From: Cytophagales bacterium
GTDB lineage: Bacteria > Bacteroidota > Bacteroidia > Cytophagales > Cyclobacteriaceae
Direction of reading: 5' to 3'
Assembly (NCBI GenBank): GCA_033344775.1
Contig: JAWPMT010000005.1
Span: 2,797,001 to 2,861,000, forward strand
DNA: 64,000 bases
The translations under genes were made by a program, and so were the position numbers. Shown here in pieces: positions 34,795-42,904 of the stretch. The notes beneath the pieces were generated by a model that was not told where the DNA came from, ran no database searches, and saw nothing but the letters and a program-made list of their open reading frames with translations. Every line of letters starts with the position of its first letter. Within the stretch, counting starts at the first letter, position 1.

Positions 34795-35697
34795 TTAATT
34801 TGTGACGAATTGACAGGAAGCATACTCATTTAAAGCACTTTTGAGCCACTTGATTTTCGGTCTTGCGACTGGGATTTTTTCCGGTTGTTTATCGATATGA
34901 ACAAACAATCCTTGGGAGTTACCCTTTAAAGATGAGATCGCTTTGAGGTTGATCACAAAGGATCGGTGACATCTGAAGAATGCAGGGAACTCAACAAGAG
35001 CAGCTTCCATTTGTTTCATGGTTGCTCGATACAACAGGTTTTTGCTTTGACCTCTAACTTTTAGAGAGATGTAATTTCCTTCTGCGCTGATCCACAATAA
35101 ATCATCGCTATTCAATAAAATTTCTTTTCCTTCCAGTGCCAACCTGACTGCTGATGAATTACCCAACTTGTGTGGCTGCTCTACTATTTCCCGCGACCAG
35201 TCATTCAATTCCTGGGCAATTTGCAAATGCCTTCTCGTCAATATATTGTAGCGGATCAATACCAGGAACCCCGATGCCACCAGGCCAATAGCCACCACCT
35301 TTGAAATGCCTGATACGAGTTGTTCAGGAGAAGCCATCAGGAATATGTTCTCCTCAACAAAAACAACCTGATACAGGTGATACCAAAATCCAATGATTAG
35401 AAAATTGTAAGAAAGGAAAATCAATGCTTTGACAATGGACCAATGGCTATCTTTAAAAAGTGTCGGGAATAATGTGGGTAGCACAATAAAGTTGACCCCC
35501 ATGGTTATTGCCCCAATGACTATCACCGCTAAAAACTGGAAACTTTGATCAGTAATAGAAAAACCAAAGGGTTGTAATAAGATGAGGACAAGTCCTGCAG
35601 AAGCAGACAGGATCAAAATCGTGTTCCGCTTTTCTTCAAAAGTCTCTTCAAATGGATACTGGAGGTTAAGCCATGAGAAATTCATGCTAACAGGCAT
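34795..35697 (-). CDS. Membrane-anchored LytTR-family regulator
   Basis: 300 residues. Four transmembrane helices lie within about 27-160; the LytTR domain is at about 190-290 with D-L-L-W-I-S-A-E-G-N-Y-I-S and C-H-R-S-F-V-I-N-L-K, then A-R-P-K-I-K-W-L-K. ATG at 35697 chosen; another in-frame ATG lies four codons later. It is divergent from the S9 peptidase gene at 35865 with a 167-base intergenic region that may contain its operator. It is the second membrane-LytTR regulator here and belongs to the same architecture as the gene at 13839. Confidence 0.85.
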   Translation of the reverse strand: MPVSMNFSWLNLQYPFEETFEEKRNTILILSASAGLVLILLQPFGFSITDQSFQFLAVIVIGAITMGVNFIVLPTLFPTLFKDSHWSIVKALIFLSYNFLIIGFWYHLYQVVFVEENIFLMASPEQLVSGISKVVAIGLVASGFLVLIRYNILTRRHLQIAQELNDWSREIVEQPHKLGNSSAVRLALEGKEILLNSDDLLWISAEGNYISLKVRGQSKNLLYRATMKQMEAALVEFPAFFRCHRSFVINLKAISSLKGNSQGLFVHIDKQPEKIPVARPKIKWLKSALNEYASCQFVTN

Positions 35698-35864
35698 TGA
35701 TCAAGTATTTAAAAATGCGAAATCATGCCTTCAATTCAAAATAGCCTTACTAGCTAAGGGCTTATTCCACCATTCAAATCGACATGATGGTACCCCATCA
35801 ATCTCACGGCCAGAAATCACTGCAATTACAATTATCTTTCCCTTTTACAGAATTGACCTGAACC

Positions 35865-38624
35865 ATGAAAAATCTTGTCCTATTTCTTCTGATTGCATCG
35901 CCATTCCTAGCCTTTTCACAAAACAAAAAGACCCTGGATCATTCGGCATACGATGAATGGCGTCGCATCAACAAAGACCTGATCAGCAATGACGGTAAGT
36001 ATGTGGCCTATAGCACCAAGACCAATGGCTACGGCAATGAGGTCGTTCACCTGCACGAGATCAGCGGGAAACCTTTGGTTGCTTATGAGCGAGGATCCAA
36101 CCCTACATTCAGTAACAATTCAAGCCACCTGATTTTCAAAGCTTCTCCTGATTATTATGACTTTCGGGACCTGAAACGAAAGAAAACAAAAGAGAAAGAC
36201 CTCCCCAGCGATACGTTGGTCATCTACTCGATGGCAAATGGAGACATGGAGCGTTTGGCGGGGTTAAAATCATTCAAAGTGCCTGAAAAGTGGGACGATT
36301 ATTTGGTGTACTTGTATGCGCCTACCATCGACTCCACCAACATGAAGGAGAAGAAGAGAAACAAGAAAAATGGCTATGACTTAGTGGTGAGAAACCTTAC
36401 CAATCAATCAGAAGCCACTTTCCCCTATGTGCTGGATTACACCATCGCCGAAGAAGGTGCTGCTATTGCACTAACAACCACCGGAAATGATAGCACGTTG
36501 CTGCCGGGAGTATATGCTTTCGATTTCGATAGCCAGACTTTCGATCCGGTATTCCGATCCAAGGGAGAATACAAGCAATTGGTTTGGGACAAGAAAGGGG
36601 AACAACTTTCATTTATCTCGGATACGGACAGCACGAAAACGCTGCTACGAGATTATCACCTGCATTACTTCCAATCAGCCTGGGACAGCAGCAAAACCAT
36701 TGCGAAAAGTGATCTGCTTCAGGACCTGATCGTGAATAAGGATTATAGAAATTCCTTCTCAGAGTCTGGTAAACGGCTGTTTTTCCAAACCAAGGAATAT
36801 CCAGTCCTGCAGGATACGGCCTTACTCGCAGATGAAATCGTAAATGTCGAAGTTTGGAATTACAATGATCAACGACTTTTCACCCAACAAGAAAATCAGA
36901 AGAGCAATGACCTGAAATTCGGCTACGGAATCTACTACGATGTAGCCGGTGATCGTCTGGTTGAATTAGGTGGAAAGCCTTATTCTTCTGTTCGATTGAG
37001 TGATCAGGGTGATGGCAACAACGGTATTGCCATCAGTAACTACAACTATCGCAAGTTGAGGAGCTGGGAAGGCTACGTGCTACAGGACATTTATGATCTG
37101 GATGTTACGTCTGGCGAAAAAACCAAAATCGCAGAGGCTGTACGAGGGAACATTTCTCTATCCCCTAAAGGTGAGTACGCCTATTGGTACAACAACCTGG
37201 ATTCTGCCTGGTTTACGTATTCCTTCGGCGATAAGGAAATCCGACAAATAACTACTAACGATCAGGTGGCTTTCTACAACGAGATCCACGACACCCCTTC
37301 CGACCCCTGGCCTTATGGTGTGATGAGCTGGACGGAAAATGATGACAAAATGCTGATCTATGATCGTTATGATATCTGGGAAGTTGATCCTTCCAATCAA
37401 GTGGCTCCTATAAGAATCACCAACGGACGGTCAGGGAAATTGGTGCATCGATATATCAGACTGGATCGGGAAGAGCGCTTCATCAAAAAAGGTCAGACGC
37501 TAATGTTGACTGGCTTTTATGAAGGTGACAAACACGCGTCAATCATGAAAATGAAGTACGGATCGAGCAAGACTTCCGAATTGATCTCCGGAAATTATCG
37601 GATTAGAAATTTCCAAAAAGCCCGTGATACCAATGCACTGATCTACAGCCAGGAAAACTTCCAGACCTTCCCGGATTTGATTGCTTCCGACCTCAACCTG
37701 AAAAAGAGTACTCGAATCAGTGACGTCAACCCACAACAGAAAGATTACAATTGGGGAAGCATCGAGCTGGTTTACTGGAACTCGTTGGAAGGGGAAAAAA
37801 TGGAAGGCATGCTCGTGAAACCCGAGAATTTCGACCCGAATAAAAAGTATCCTCTTATGGTCAATTTCTACGAAAAGAGTTCCAACGGATTGCACAACCA
37901 CCGCGATCCTTTTCCGCATCGATCTACCATGAACTATAGCTTTTATGCTTCCCGAGGATATGTGATCTTCAATCCCAATGTGAATTATGGCACAGGGTAC
38001 CCGGGAGAAGATGCGTACAATTGTGTAATCCCAGGAATCACCTCGCTGATCGAAAAAGGATTTATCGATGAGGAAAACATTGGTGTTCAGGGGCACAGCT
38101 GGGGCGGTTACCAAATCGCGCACTTGCTTGCAGAGACGGACATTTTCAAATGTGCAGAAGCTGGGGCACCGGTGGTGAACATGATCAGTGCTTATGGTGG
38201 CATTCGTTGGGGTTCTGGCCTTAGCCGTATGTTCCAGTACGAGCATACCCAAAGCAGAATTGGTGGCTCACTCTGGGAGTACCCGCTGCGATACATTGAG
38301 AACTCTCCGATTTTCACGCTGGACAAGGTGAATACACCCGTATTGATCATGCACAATGACGAAGACGGTGCAGTGCCGTGGTATCAGGGAATCGAATATT
38401 TTGTTGGGTTGAGAAGACTCGGCAAGCCTGCCTGGATGCTCAACTATAGGGGCGAACCTCACTGGCCATTGAAAACACAAAACCGGATTGATTTCAATAT
38501 CCGTATGTCGCAGTTCTTTGATCATTACCTGAAAGGCCAGCCGCTACCCAAATGGATGCGGGATGGTGTCCCTGCAACGGAACTGGGTATTAAGCAAGGT
38601 TATGAGTTACTGGATCAAGAGTAA
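35865..38624 (+). CDS. S9-family (prolyl oligopeptidase-type) peptidase
   Basis: 919 residues with a signal peptide ending F-L-A-F-S-Q. The long N-terminal part (about 25-640) is a beta-propeller-like domain that guards the active site. The C-terminal catalytic domain has G-H-S-W-G-G (Ser745), N-D-E-D-G-A-V-P (Asp834) and E-P-H-W-P-L (His866), a full triad. It is probably periplasmic or outer-membrane-associated and cleaves peptides or acyl groups. The closest known members are large Bacteroidota S9 peptidases of unknown natural substrate. Tandem hairpins follow at 38624-38675. Confidence 0.85.
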   Translation: MKNLVLFLLIASPFLAFSQNKKTLDHSAYDEWRRINKDLISNDGKYVAYSTKTNGYGNEVVHLHEISGKPLVAYERGSNPTFSNNSSHLIFKASPDYYDFRDLKRKKTKEKDLPSDTLVIYSMANGDMERLAGLKSFKVPEKWDDYLVYLYAPTIDSTNMKEKKRNKKNGYDLVVRNLTNQSEATFPYVLDYTIAEEGAAIALTTTGNDSTLLPGVYAFDFDSQTFDPVFRSKGEYKQLVWDKKGEQLSFISDTDSTKTLLRDYHLHYFQSAWDSSKTIAKSDLLQDLIVNKDYRNSFSESGKRLFFQTKEYPVLQDTALLADEIVNVEVWNYNDQRLFTQQENQKSNDLKFGYGIYYDVAGDRLVELGGKPYSSVRLSDQGDGNNGIAISNYNYRKLRSWEGYVLQDIYDLDVTSGEKTKIAEAVRGNISLSPKGEYAYWYNNLDSAWFTYSFGDKEIRQITTNDQVAFYNEIHDTPSDPWPYGVMSWTENDDKMLIYDRYDIWEVDPSNQVAPIRITNGRSGKLVHRYIRLDREERFIKKGQTLMLTGFYEGDKHASIMKMKYGSSKTSELISGNYRIRNFQKARDTNALIYSQENFQTFPDLIASDLNLKKSTRISDVNPQQKDYNWGSIELVYWNSLEGEKMEGMLVKPENFDPNKKYPLMVNFYEKSSNGLHNHRDPFPHRSTMNYSFYASRGYVIFNPNVNYGTGYPGEDAYNCVIPGITSLIEKGFIDEENIGVQGHSWGGYQIAHLLAETDIFKCAEAGAPVVNMISAYGGIRWGSGLSRMFQYEHTQSRIGGSLWEYPLRYIENSPIFTLDKVNTPVLIMHNDEDGAVPWYQGIEYFVGLRRLGKPAWMLNYRGEPHWPLKTQNRIDFNIRMSQFFDHYLKGQPLPKWMRDGVPATELGIKQGYELLDQE

Positions 38625-38675
38625 AGAGGCTGGAGCCTCTTGCAATATGAACTTCTCGGCCGGAGCCAAGAAGTT
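38624..38675 (+). repeat. Two tandem stem-loops with a shared GGCYGGAGCC core
   Basis: First: AAGAGGC (38624-38630), loop TGGA, GCCTCTT (38635-38641). Second: AACTTCT at 38650-38656, GGC-CGGA-GCC at 38658-38667, AGAAGTT at 38669-38675. The cores GGCTGGAGCC and GGCCGGAGCC are nearly identical although the outer stems differ. They follow the S9 peptidase stop codon and may act as terminator or RNA-stabilising structures. Confidence 0.5.
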
Positions 38676-38696
38676 GATCTTATTGAATAGGAAGAT

Positions 38697-38723
38697 CCCG
38701 GAATAAATCCGGGAATTCAATTC
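38697..38723. repeat. Second copy of the CCGGG-ATTCAATTCC hairpin
   Basis: CCCGGA (38697-38702) pairs with TCCGGG (38708-38713), followed by the core AATTCAATTCC that also occurs at 24398-24415. Here, too, it lies between converging genes, close to the stop of the minus-strand gamma-glutamyltransferase. Confidence 0.5.
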
Positions 38724-38747
38724 CGCGTAAGTTAATTAGACAATAAA

Positions 38748-40460
38748 TCAGTATCCTACGGCCGCTCCATCTGGTCTGGAGGAATCTGAAGCTCCGATCA
38801 TGACGTTGTTCTCTGTGTCCACCTGAATGCCCATCAATGCACCTAATCCACCCCAGGGAACCACAGTATGGCCCATCGCTTCCAATGCCTTTCTGGTATC
38901 GGGTGACATAAGATTTTGCTCATAAGCAATGCGGTCTGGCAGCCATTGGTGATGAATTTTCATGGCTTCAATGGCTTTGTTCACTGGCATATCATAAGCC
39001 AGCACATTCAGTACGGTTTGGAAAACGGTATTGATAATGGTTCTGCCTCCTGGGCTTCCAATGACCAAATACGGTTTCCCGTCCTTGGCGACAATGGTTG
39101 GGGTCATGCTGGAGAGCATGCGCTTTTCAGGTTGTATGAGGTTGGGGTCTGTTCCAACTTGACCAAAACTTGTGGTGATCCCTGGTTGTGGATTGAAGTC
39201 GCCCATTTCGTTGTTAAAAATGAAGCCCAGTGCATCAGCACCCATACCCGAACCATAACCATGTTCCAGGGTGTAAGTCATAGAAACCGCATTTCCGTCT
39301 TTGTCCATGACAGAAAAATGTGTGGTACTTGTTCCATCATAAAGCTGTCCAAATTTCGAAGAATCACTCACAGAGGCTTTCGTCATGTCAATGCTTGTAA
39401 ATCGTTTCTTCGCATGTTCCTTCGAAGTGAGTCGGTCAAGGGGAATATTCTCATTAAAATCCATATCTCCCATGTGCTCTGCCCGGTCGGCAAAGGCCCT
39501 GCGCATGGCTTCTGCCACTACATGCACATAGTCCGCTGAATTGAAAGGAATCTCTTCAATCTTGGCCAGTTCCATGATGTTCATCATCTCCACTAGTGCT
39601 ACACCCCCGGAGCTTGGAGGCGGCATTGAGTAGATCTCATAATCTTTATAGGTGCCTTTGATAGGTGTTCGTTCTACCGCTTCATATCGTGCCAGGTCTT
39701 CTTTGGTAATGATCCCATCATTCTCTTCCATGAACTGGACAATTTCCTTGGCCACTTTCCCTTTATAAAATCCATCATGTCCTTTGTCTCTGATGGCCAT
39801 CAAAGTTTTGGCCAGCTCCGGTTGCTGCCATGCTTCCCCGAATGGTGTCAACTCTCCCTGGTCATTATCAAAGAAGTTTTGAAGGAAAGGAATGGGCGAG
39901 TTCGCCTTGAAAAAGCCCGCAGCACTAGCTAAAGTCCAGGTTAGTGGAAAACCATCTTGAGCAAGGTCAATGGCCGGTTGTACCAGATCAGCCCAGGGTA
40001 AGCTACCATATTTTTGATGCGCCTTGTAAAGCCCGGCCACTGTTCCTGGCACTCCGATTGACTTGGCCCCGATGTGGTTGACGGTGGAATTTCTTCCATA
40101 TAGGTTAGTCCCTTTCATGACCTGCCCCTCTTCATCCATAAACATTTCAGGCGTTGCGGCCAGTGGCGCTTTTTCCCGGAAATCGAAGGTCGTGGCTGCG
40201 CCAGCCGCATCCATGTAAACAATAAAACCTCCTCCGCCAATGTTACCCGCCGTAGGGTGAACAACAGCTAAAGCGAAAGCAGTAGCTACCGTAGCATCGA
40301 TCGCATTCCCTCCCTTCTTCAATACTTCTACACCTACTTCAGAGGCCAGTTTATTGGCAGAAACCACCATGCCATTTTTGGCATGAACCTGGGCTTTCGA
40401 AAGATTAATCTGCAAACAAATGACCAGAACAATAAGTACGAAACGGGTAAGGTATTTCAT
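38748..40460 (-). CDS. ggt: Gamma-glutamyltransferase
   Basis: 570 residues from the ATG at 40460, where a signal peptide begins; a more distant in-frame start at 40586 would add a non-signal extension. The family fold is clear from H-P-T-A-G-N-I-G-G-G-G-F near 85 and the autoprocessing site S-T-T-H-F-S, with the new N-terminal nucleophile Thr379. The L-subunit features D-G-N-A-V-S-M-T-Y-T-L and M-L-S-S-M-T-P, plus a G-S-P-G-G-R near 480, complete the domain. It should cleave gamma-glutamyl peptides such as glutathione in the periplasm. All catalytic parts appear intact. Confidence 0.9.
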   Translation of the reverse strand: MKYLTRFVLIVLVICLQINLSKAQVHAKNGMVVSANKLASEVGVEVLKKGGNAIDATVATAFALAVVHPTAGNIGGGGFIVYMDAAGAATTFDFREKAPLAATPEMFMDEEGQVMKGTNLYGRNSTVNHIGAKSIGVPGTVAGLYKAHQKYGSLPWADLVQPAIDLAQDGFPLTWTLASAAGFFKANSPIPFLQNFFDNDQGELTPFGEAWQQPELAKTLMAIRDKGHDGFYKGKVAKEIVQFMEENDGIITKEDLARYEAVERTPIKGTYKDYEIYSMPPPSSGGVALVEMMNIMELAKIEEIPFNSADYVHVVAEAMRRAFADRAEHMGDMDFNENIPLDRLTSKEHAKKRFTSIDMTKASVSDSSKFGQLYDGTSTTHFSVMDKDGNAVSMTYTLEHGYGSGMGADALGFIFNNEMGDFNPQPGITTSFGQVGTDPNLIQPEKRMLSSMTPTIVAKDGKPYLVIGSPGGRTIINTVFQTVLNVLAYDMPVNKAIEAMKIHHQWLPDRIAYEQNLMSPDTRKALEAMGHTVVPWGGLGALMGIQVDTENNVMIGASDSSRPDGAAVGY

Positions 40461-40548
40461 GATTTTAGAGATTCCACAGTGATTGATTGAACTCGAAAAT
40501 ATTGGAATTGAAGGCTGATTCCAAGTCGGAATACAGAAGTGGTCGGAC

Positions 40549-41910
40549 TCATATCTCCTTACCCTCACCGTAAATCTCATTATCATAGTTTAATATCACC
40601 ATGGTCATGCTACCCTTGAATTTCTCCTGAAGGTCCTCGAGCATTCCTTCTGGCACAATTCCATTCATCGTCAACCTAGTGGCTTTAATGCACTCCAATT
40701 CTTCCGGATATTTTATCTCTCGCTTGAAATGTAAAATCAGATCTCCAAATTCTTCTCCTGATAATAATTCCTGAGGAAATTCTTCCAGTGAAAAGTACTC
40801 TCTCGATTCTCCTCCTATAAATCCGTTGGGGCGTTCTTCTGGAATGCGCTTATCTGTTTTATCACCAACTAACCAACCGATTTCCGGACGTAATCGCATG
40901 GTTGATGGATCCTGACTTAATCCTACGAACCCTGCAGTGAATTCTAAATGTTGTTCTTTTAACACTTCCCCTGTAGGATCGGCAATTCTTATTTTGAAAG
41001 GGATGATTTTTAGTTCCGGGGGCAATTCATTAAAGATCTTTTCTACAGAAAGCTTTTTTAATTCCTTTCCGATGATTCTTCGCCCGGTTTTATCAAAAGG
41101 GTAGAAATTCATGATCCAACCATCGATCACCTTGGGCTCACCATATTCTTTTTTGGTGTGGACCTTGAACATGTTCATCCAAAAGTCAGTGGCAGTCACT
41201 CCGTCAGCGGAAGCCTTTATCTGGGTAATGATTGGCTCAATATGATCAAACCACCAATCCAGGTCGAACTTGCGGAAATAGGTCAGTTTTTGCAAAATTT
41301 TGTCCCAGTCTCCGGATGTCCCCTGCAATTCAACACTTGGAATACCACAAACCAGTGAAAAAATGATGTATTCAAAATAGGGACTCATGGCATCCATGAT
41401 CATCAGATCGCCTACGGTACATTCCTCTTGCGTACTTGCACTAAAGTTGAGCCGGAACTGATCAATAAATTCCTGATCGAGATAGTCTTGCGTCAAATCC
41501 ACAAATTCTGCCGCAATTGCTTCCCAATCCGACTGACCAAAACTGACTTTATCTCTACTGATCTCAAGGCTTTTTTTCTCGAGCAGCTCTGGGTAATATT
41601 TGGTAACACTCCCCATACTCCGATACAAGTGCATGGATATTCCTTGCTGGATCAAGAGCCAGATCATTTCTGGAGAAATTGTGAAAGGTCGATGTTCAGC
41701 ATATGCCTGATACATTCCTGCAATGAAGGTATGAGAACCTAAATCCACCAATTTTGATGGTAAATCACAACTTGCCTGAACGTTTTGTCCATGCTTTGCC
41801 ATCAAATCATCCGAATTCACCTCTGGCAATAATTCCTCCGGTCCCGAAAGCTCTTCTATTTCGATAATTCGGGAATTTCTGGTTTTTAATGTGCTTGTTG
41901 TTTTGGACAT
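40549..41910 (-). CDS. DUF4419 protein
   Basis: 453 residues, no signal peptide. The sequence P-F-T-I-S-P-E-M-I-W-L-L-I-Q-Q-G near 80 and G-S-H-T-F-I-A-G near 58 match the DUF4419 pattern, and D-W-D-K-I-L and Y-F-R-K-F-D-L-D-W-W follow. D-x-S-G-D-W and conserved C-T-V-G-D-L around 170 are present. No function is known for this family; it is found from bacteria to fungi. It is flanked by the gamma-glutamyltransferase and a GNAT gene on the same strand. Confidence 0.8.
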   Translation of the reverse strand: MSKTTSTLKTRNSRIIEIEELSGPEELLPEVNSDDLMAKHGQNVQASCDLPSKLVDLGSHTFIAGMYQAYAEHRPFTISPEMIWLLIQQGISMHLYRSMGSVTKYYPELLEKKSLEISRDKVSFGQSDWEAIAAEFVDLTQDYLDQEFIDQFRLNFSASTQEECTVGDLMIMDAMSPYFEYIIFSLVCGIPSVELQGTSGDWDKILQKLTYFRKFDLDWWFDHIEPIITQIKASADGVTATDFWMNMFKVHTKKEYGEPKVIDGWIMNFYPFDKTGRRIIGKELKKLSVEKIFNELPPELKIIPFKIRIADPTGEVLKEQHLEFTAGFVGLSQDPSTMRLRPEIGWLVGDKTDKRIPEERPNGFIGGESREYFSLEEFPQELLSGEEFGDLILHFKREIKYPEELECIKATRLTMNGIVPEGMLEDLQEKFKGSMTMVILNYDNEIYGEGKEI

Positions 41911-41940
41911 TTATTCAGGTTTTTGAAGCTTCTTCAGGTA

Positions 41941-42444
41941 CTATTTAATCAATTTTTCCATGATCAACTCGTCGTAAAAACGATCATTGTATCGAAGTTC
42001 CTGATTTAGCATACCTACGCGCTGAAACCCGAATTGCTCATACAAGTTAATCGTAGCAGTAAGTTCGGCATTTACGGCCAATTTGATCTTTCTGATTGTT
42101 CCGATCGCTGTGAGTTTCTCAATAGCCGCTGACATTAAGAGCTTTCCAATTCCTTTCTCCCTGTGCGAAGACTGCACATATAAGCCAAAGACATTGGCCA
42201 CATGCCTGGACTTGATGTTGGTCTGTTGGATCAATACCACCATTCCTATCAGTTTATCATTTTCCAGGGCAAAAAGCGCGTTTTTGATTCTTGTTTGCCA
42301 TTCTGCATCAGATATGTTCTTTTCTTCTTCATAAGAACTGCCAAAAGCAAGGGGTTCTTCCCTCAATGCTTCCAACCGAAGATCACGACAAGCTTTCCAA
42401 CGACTTTGTGGTAATTCCTGAATCTCAATCTTTCTGGCGGTCAT
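41941..42444 (-). CDS. GNAT-family N-acetyltransferase
   Basis: 167 residues. The acetyl-CoA loop is visible as S-S-H-R-E-K-G-I-G-K-L-L-M near 105, preceded by N-V-F-G-L-Y-V-Q and followed by L-A-V-N-A-E-L-T-A-T-I-N-L-Y and F-G-F-Q-R-V-G, the full GNAT fold. N-terminal beta-strands and F-A-L-E-N-D-K-L-I-G-M-V-V-L are typical. The acceptor is not known. It lies 30 bases upstream of DUF4419 on the same strand, so the two are probably cotranscribed. Confidence 0.85.
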   Translation of the reverse strand: MTARKIEIQELPQSRWKACRDLRLEALREEPLAFGSSYEEEKNISDAEWQTRIKNALFALENDKLIGMVVLIQQTNIKSRHVANVFGLYVQSSHREKGIGKLLMSAAIEKLTAIGTIRKIKLAVNAELTATINLYEQFGFQRVGMLNQELRYNDRFYDELIMEKLIK

Positions 42445-42529
42445 TCATGCTGAGTTTATGGTCATCAATTTTTGCATAATAGGATCAAAAACCAAAGCGA
42501 TCACAATTACCTAAACAAATATTTACCAT

Positions 42530-42550
42530 ATTCGTATATCCTAAACGAAT
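42530..42550. promoter_or_regulatory. Candidate PadR operator upstream of the third module
   Basis: ATTCGT (42530-42535), nine-base spacer, ACGAAT (42545-42550). It precedes the PadR gene start at 42589 by 38 bases and lies in the divergent region shared with the GNAT gene. Confidence 0.4.
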
Positions 42551-42588
42551 GTTATCTAAATAGCATTGCCACAATTGATCAACAAACT

Positions 42589-42903
42589 ATGAATCCTACT
42601 TTGGGAGCCCTGGAAGAAATAATTCTCTTACTCGTCCTTAGAGAAAAAGAATCGTATGGAGCAGAGCTGGTCAAGCTTTATATCCAACAACTGAAAAAAG
42701 AAATCACGCTACCTGCGGTGGTGATGGTCCTGAAACGGCTGGAGAAAAAAGGCATGCTGAAGTCGCATGTCGGTGAACCTTCCAAGGCAAGGGGTGGTCG
42801 TAGAAAAGTGATTTATGAGGCCACAGAATTGGGTTACCGTACGGTTGAAGAAACCATGAAGGCCAAAACTCAAATTTGGGACATGGTACCAAAATTTTCC
42901 TGA
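42589..42903 (+). CDS. PadR-family transcriptional regulator
   Basis: 104 residues from the ATG at 42589; an upstream in-frame start at 42472 would give an extension without PadR features. The domain begins L-G-A-L-E-E-I-I-L-L-L-V and includes S-Y-G-A-E-L-V-K, A-V-V-M-V-L-K-R-L-E-K-K-G-M-L and A-R-G-G-R-R-K-V-I-Y. The permease starts one base after its stop, a tight operon. The inverted repeat at 42530-42550 is the likely operator. Confidence 0.9.
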   Translation: MNPTLGALEEIILLLVLREKESYGAELVKLYIQQLKKEITLPAVVMVLKRLEKKGMLKSHVGEPSKARGGRRKVIYEATELGYRTVEETMKAKTQIWDMVPKFS

Positions 42904-42904
42904 C

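Noticed and set aside
37539-38252. 237-codon minus-strand frame inside the S9 peptidase
   Set aside because: Antisense shadow of a gene with a complete catalytic triad; no start context or family match.
38916-39539. 207-codon plus-strand frame inside the gamma-glutamyltransferase
   Set aside because: Antisense shadow of an intact enzyme gene.
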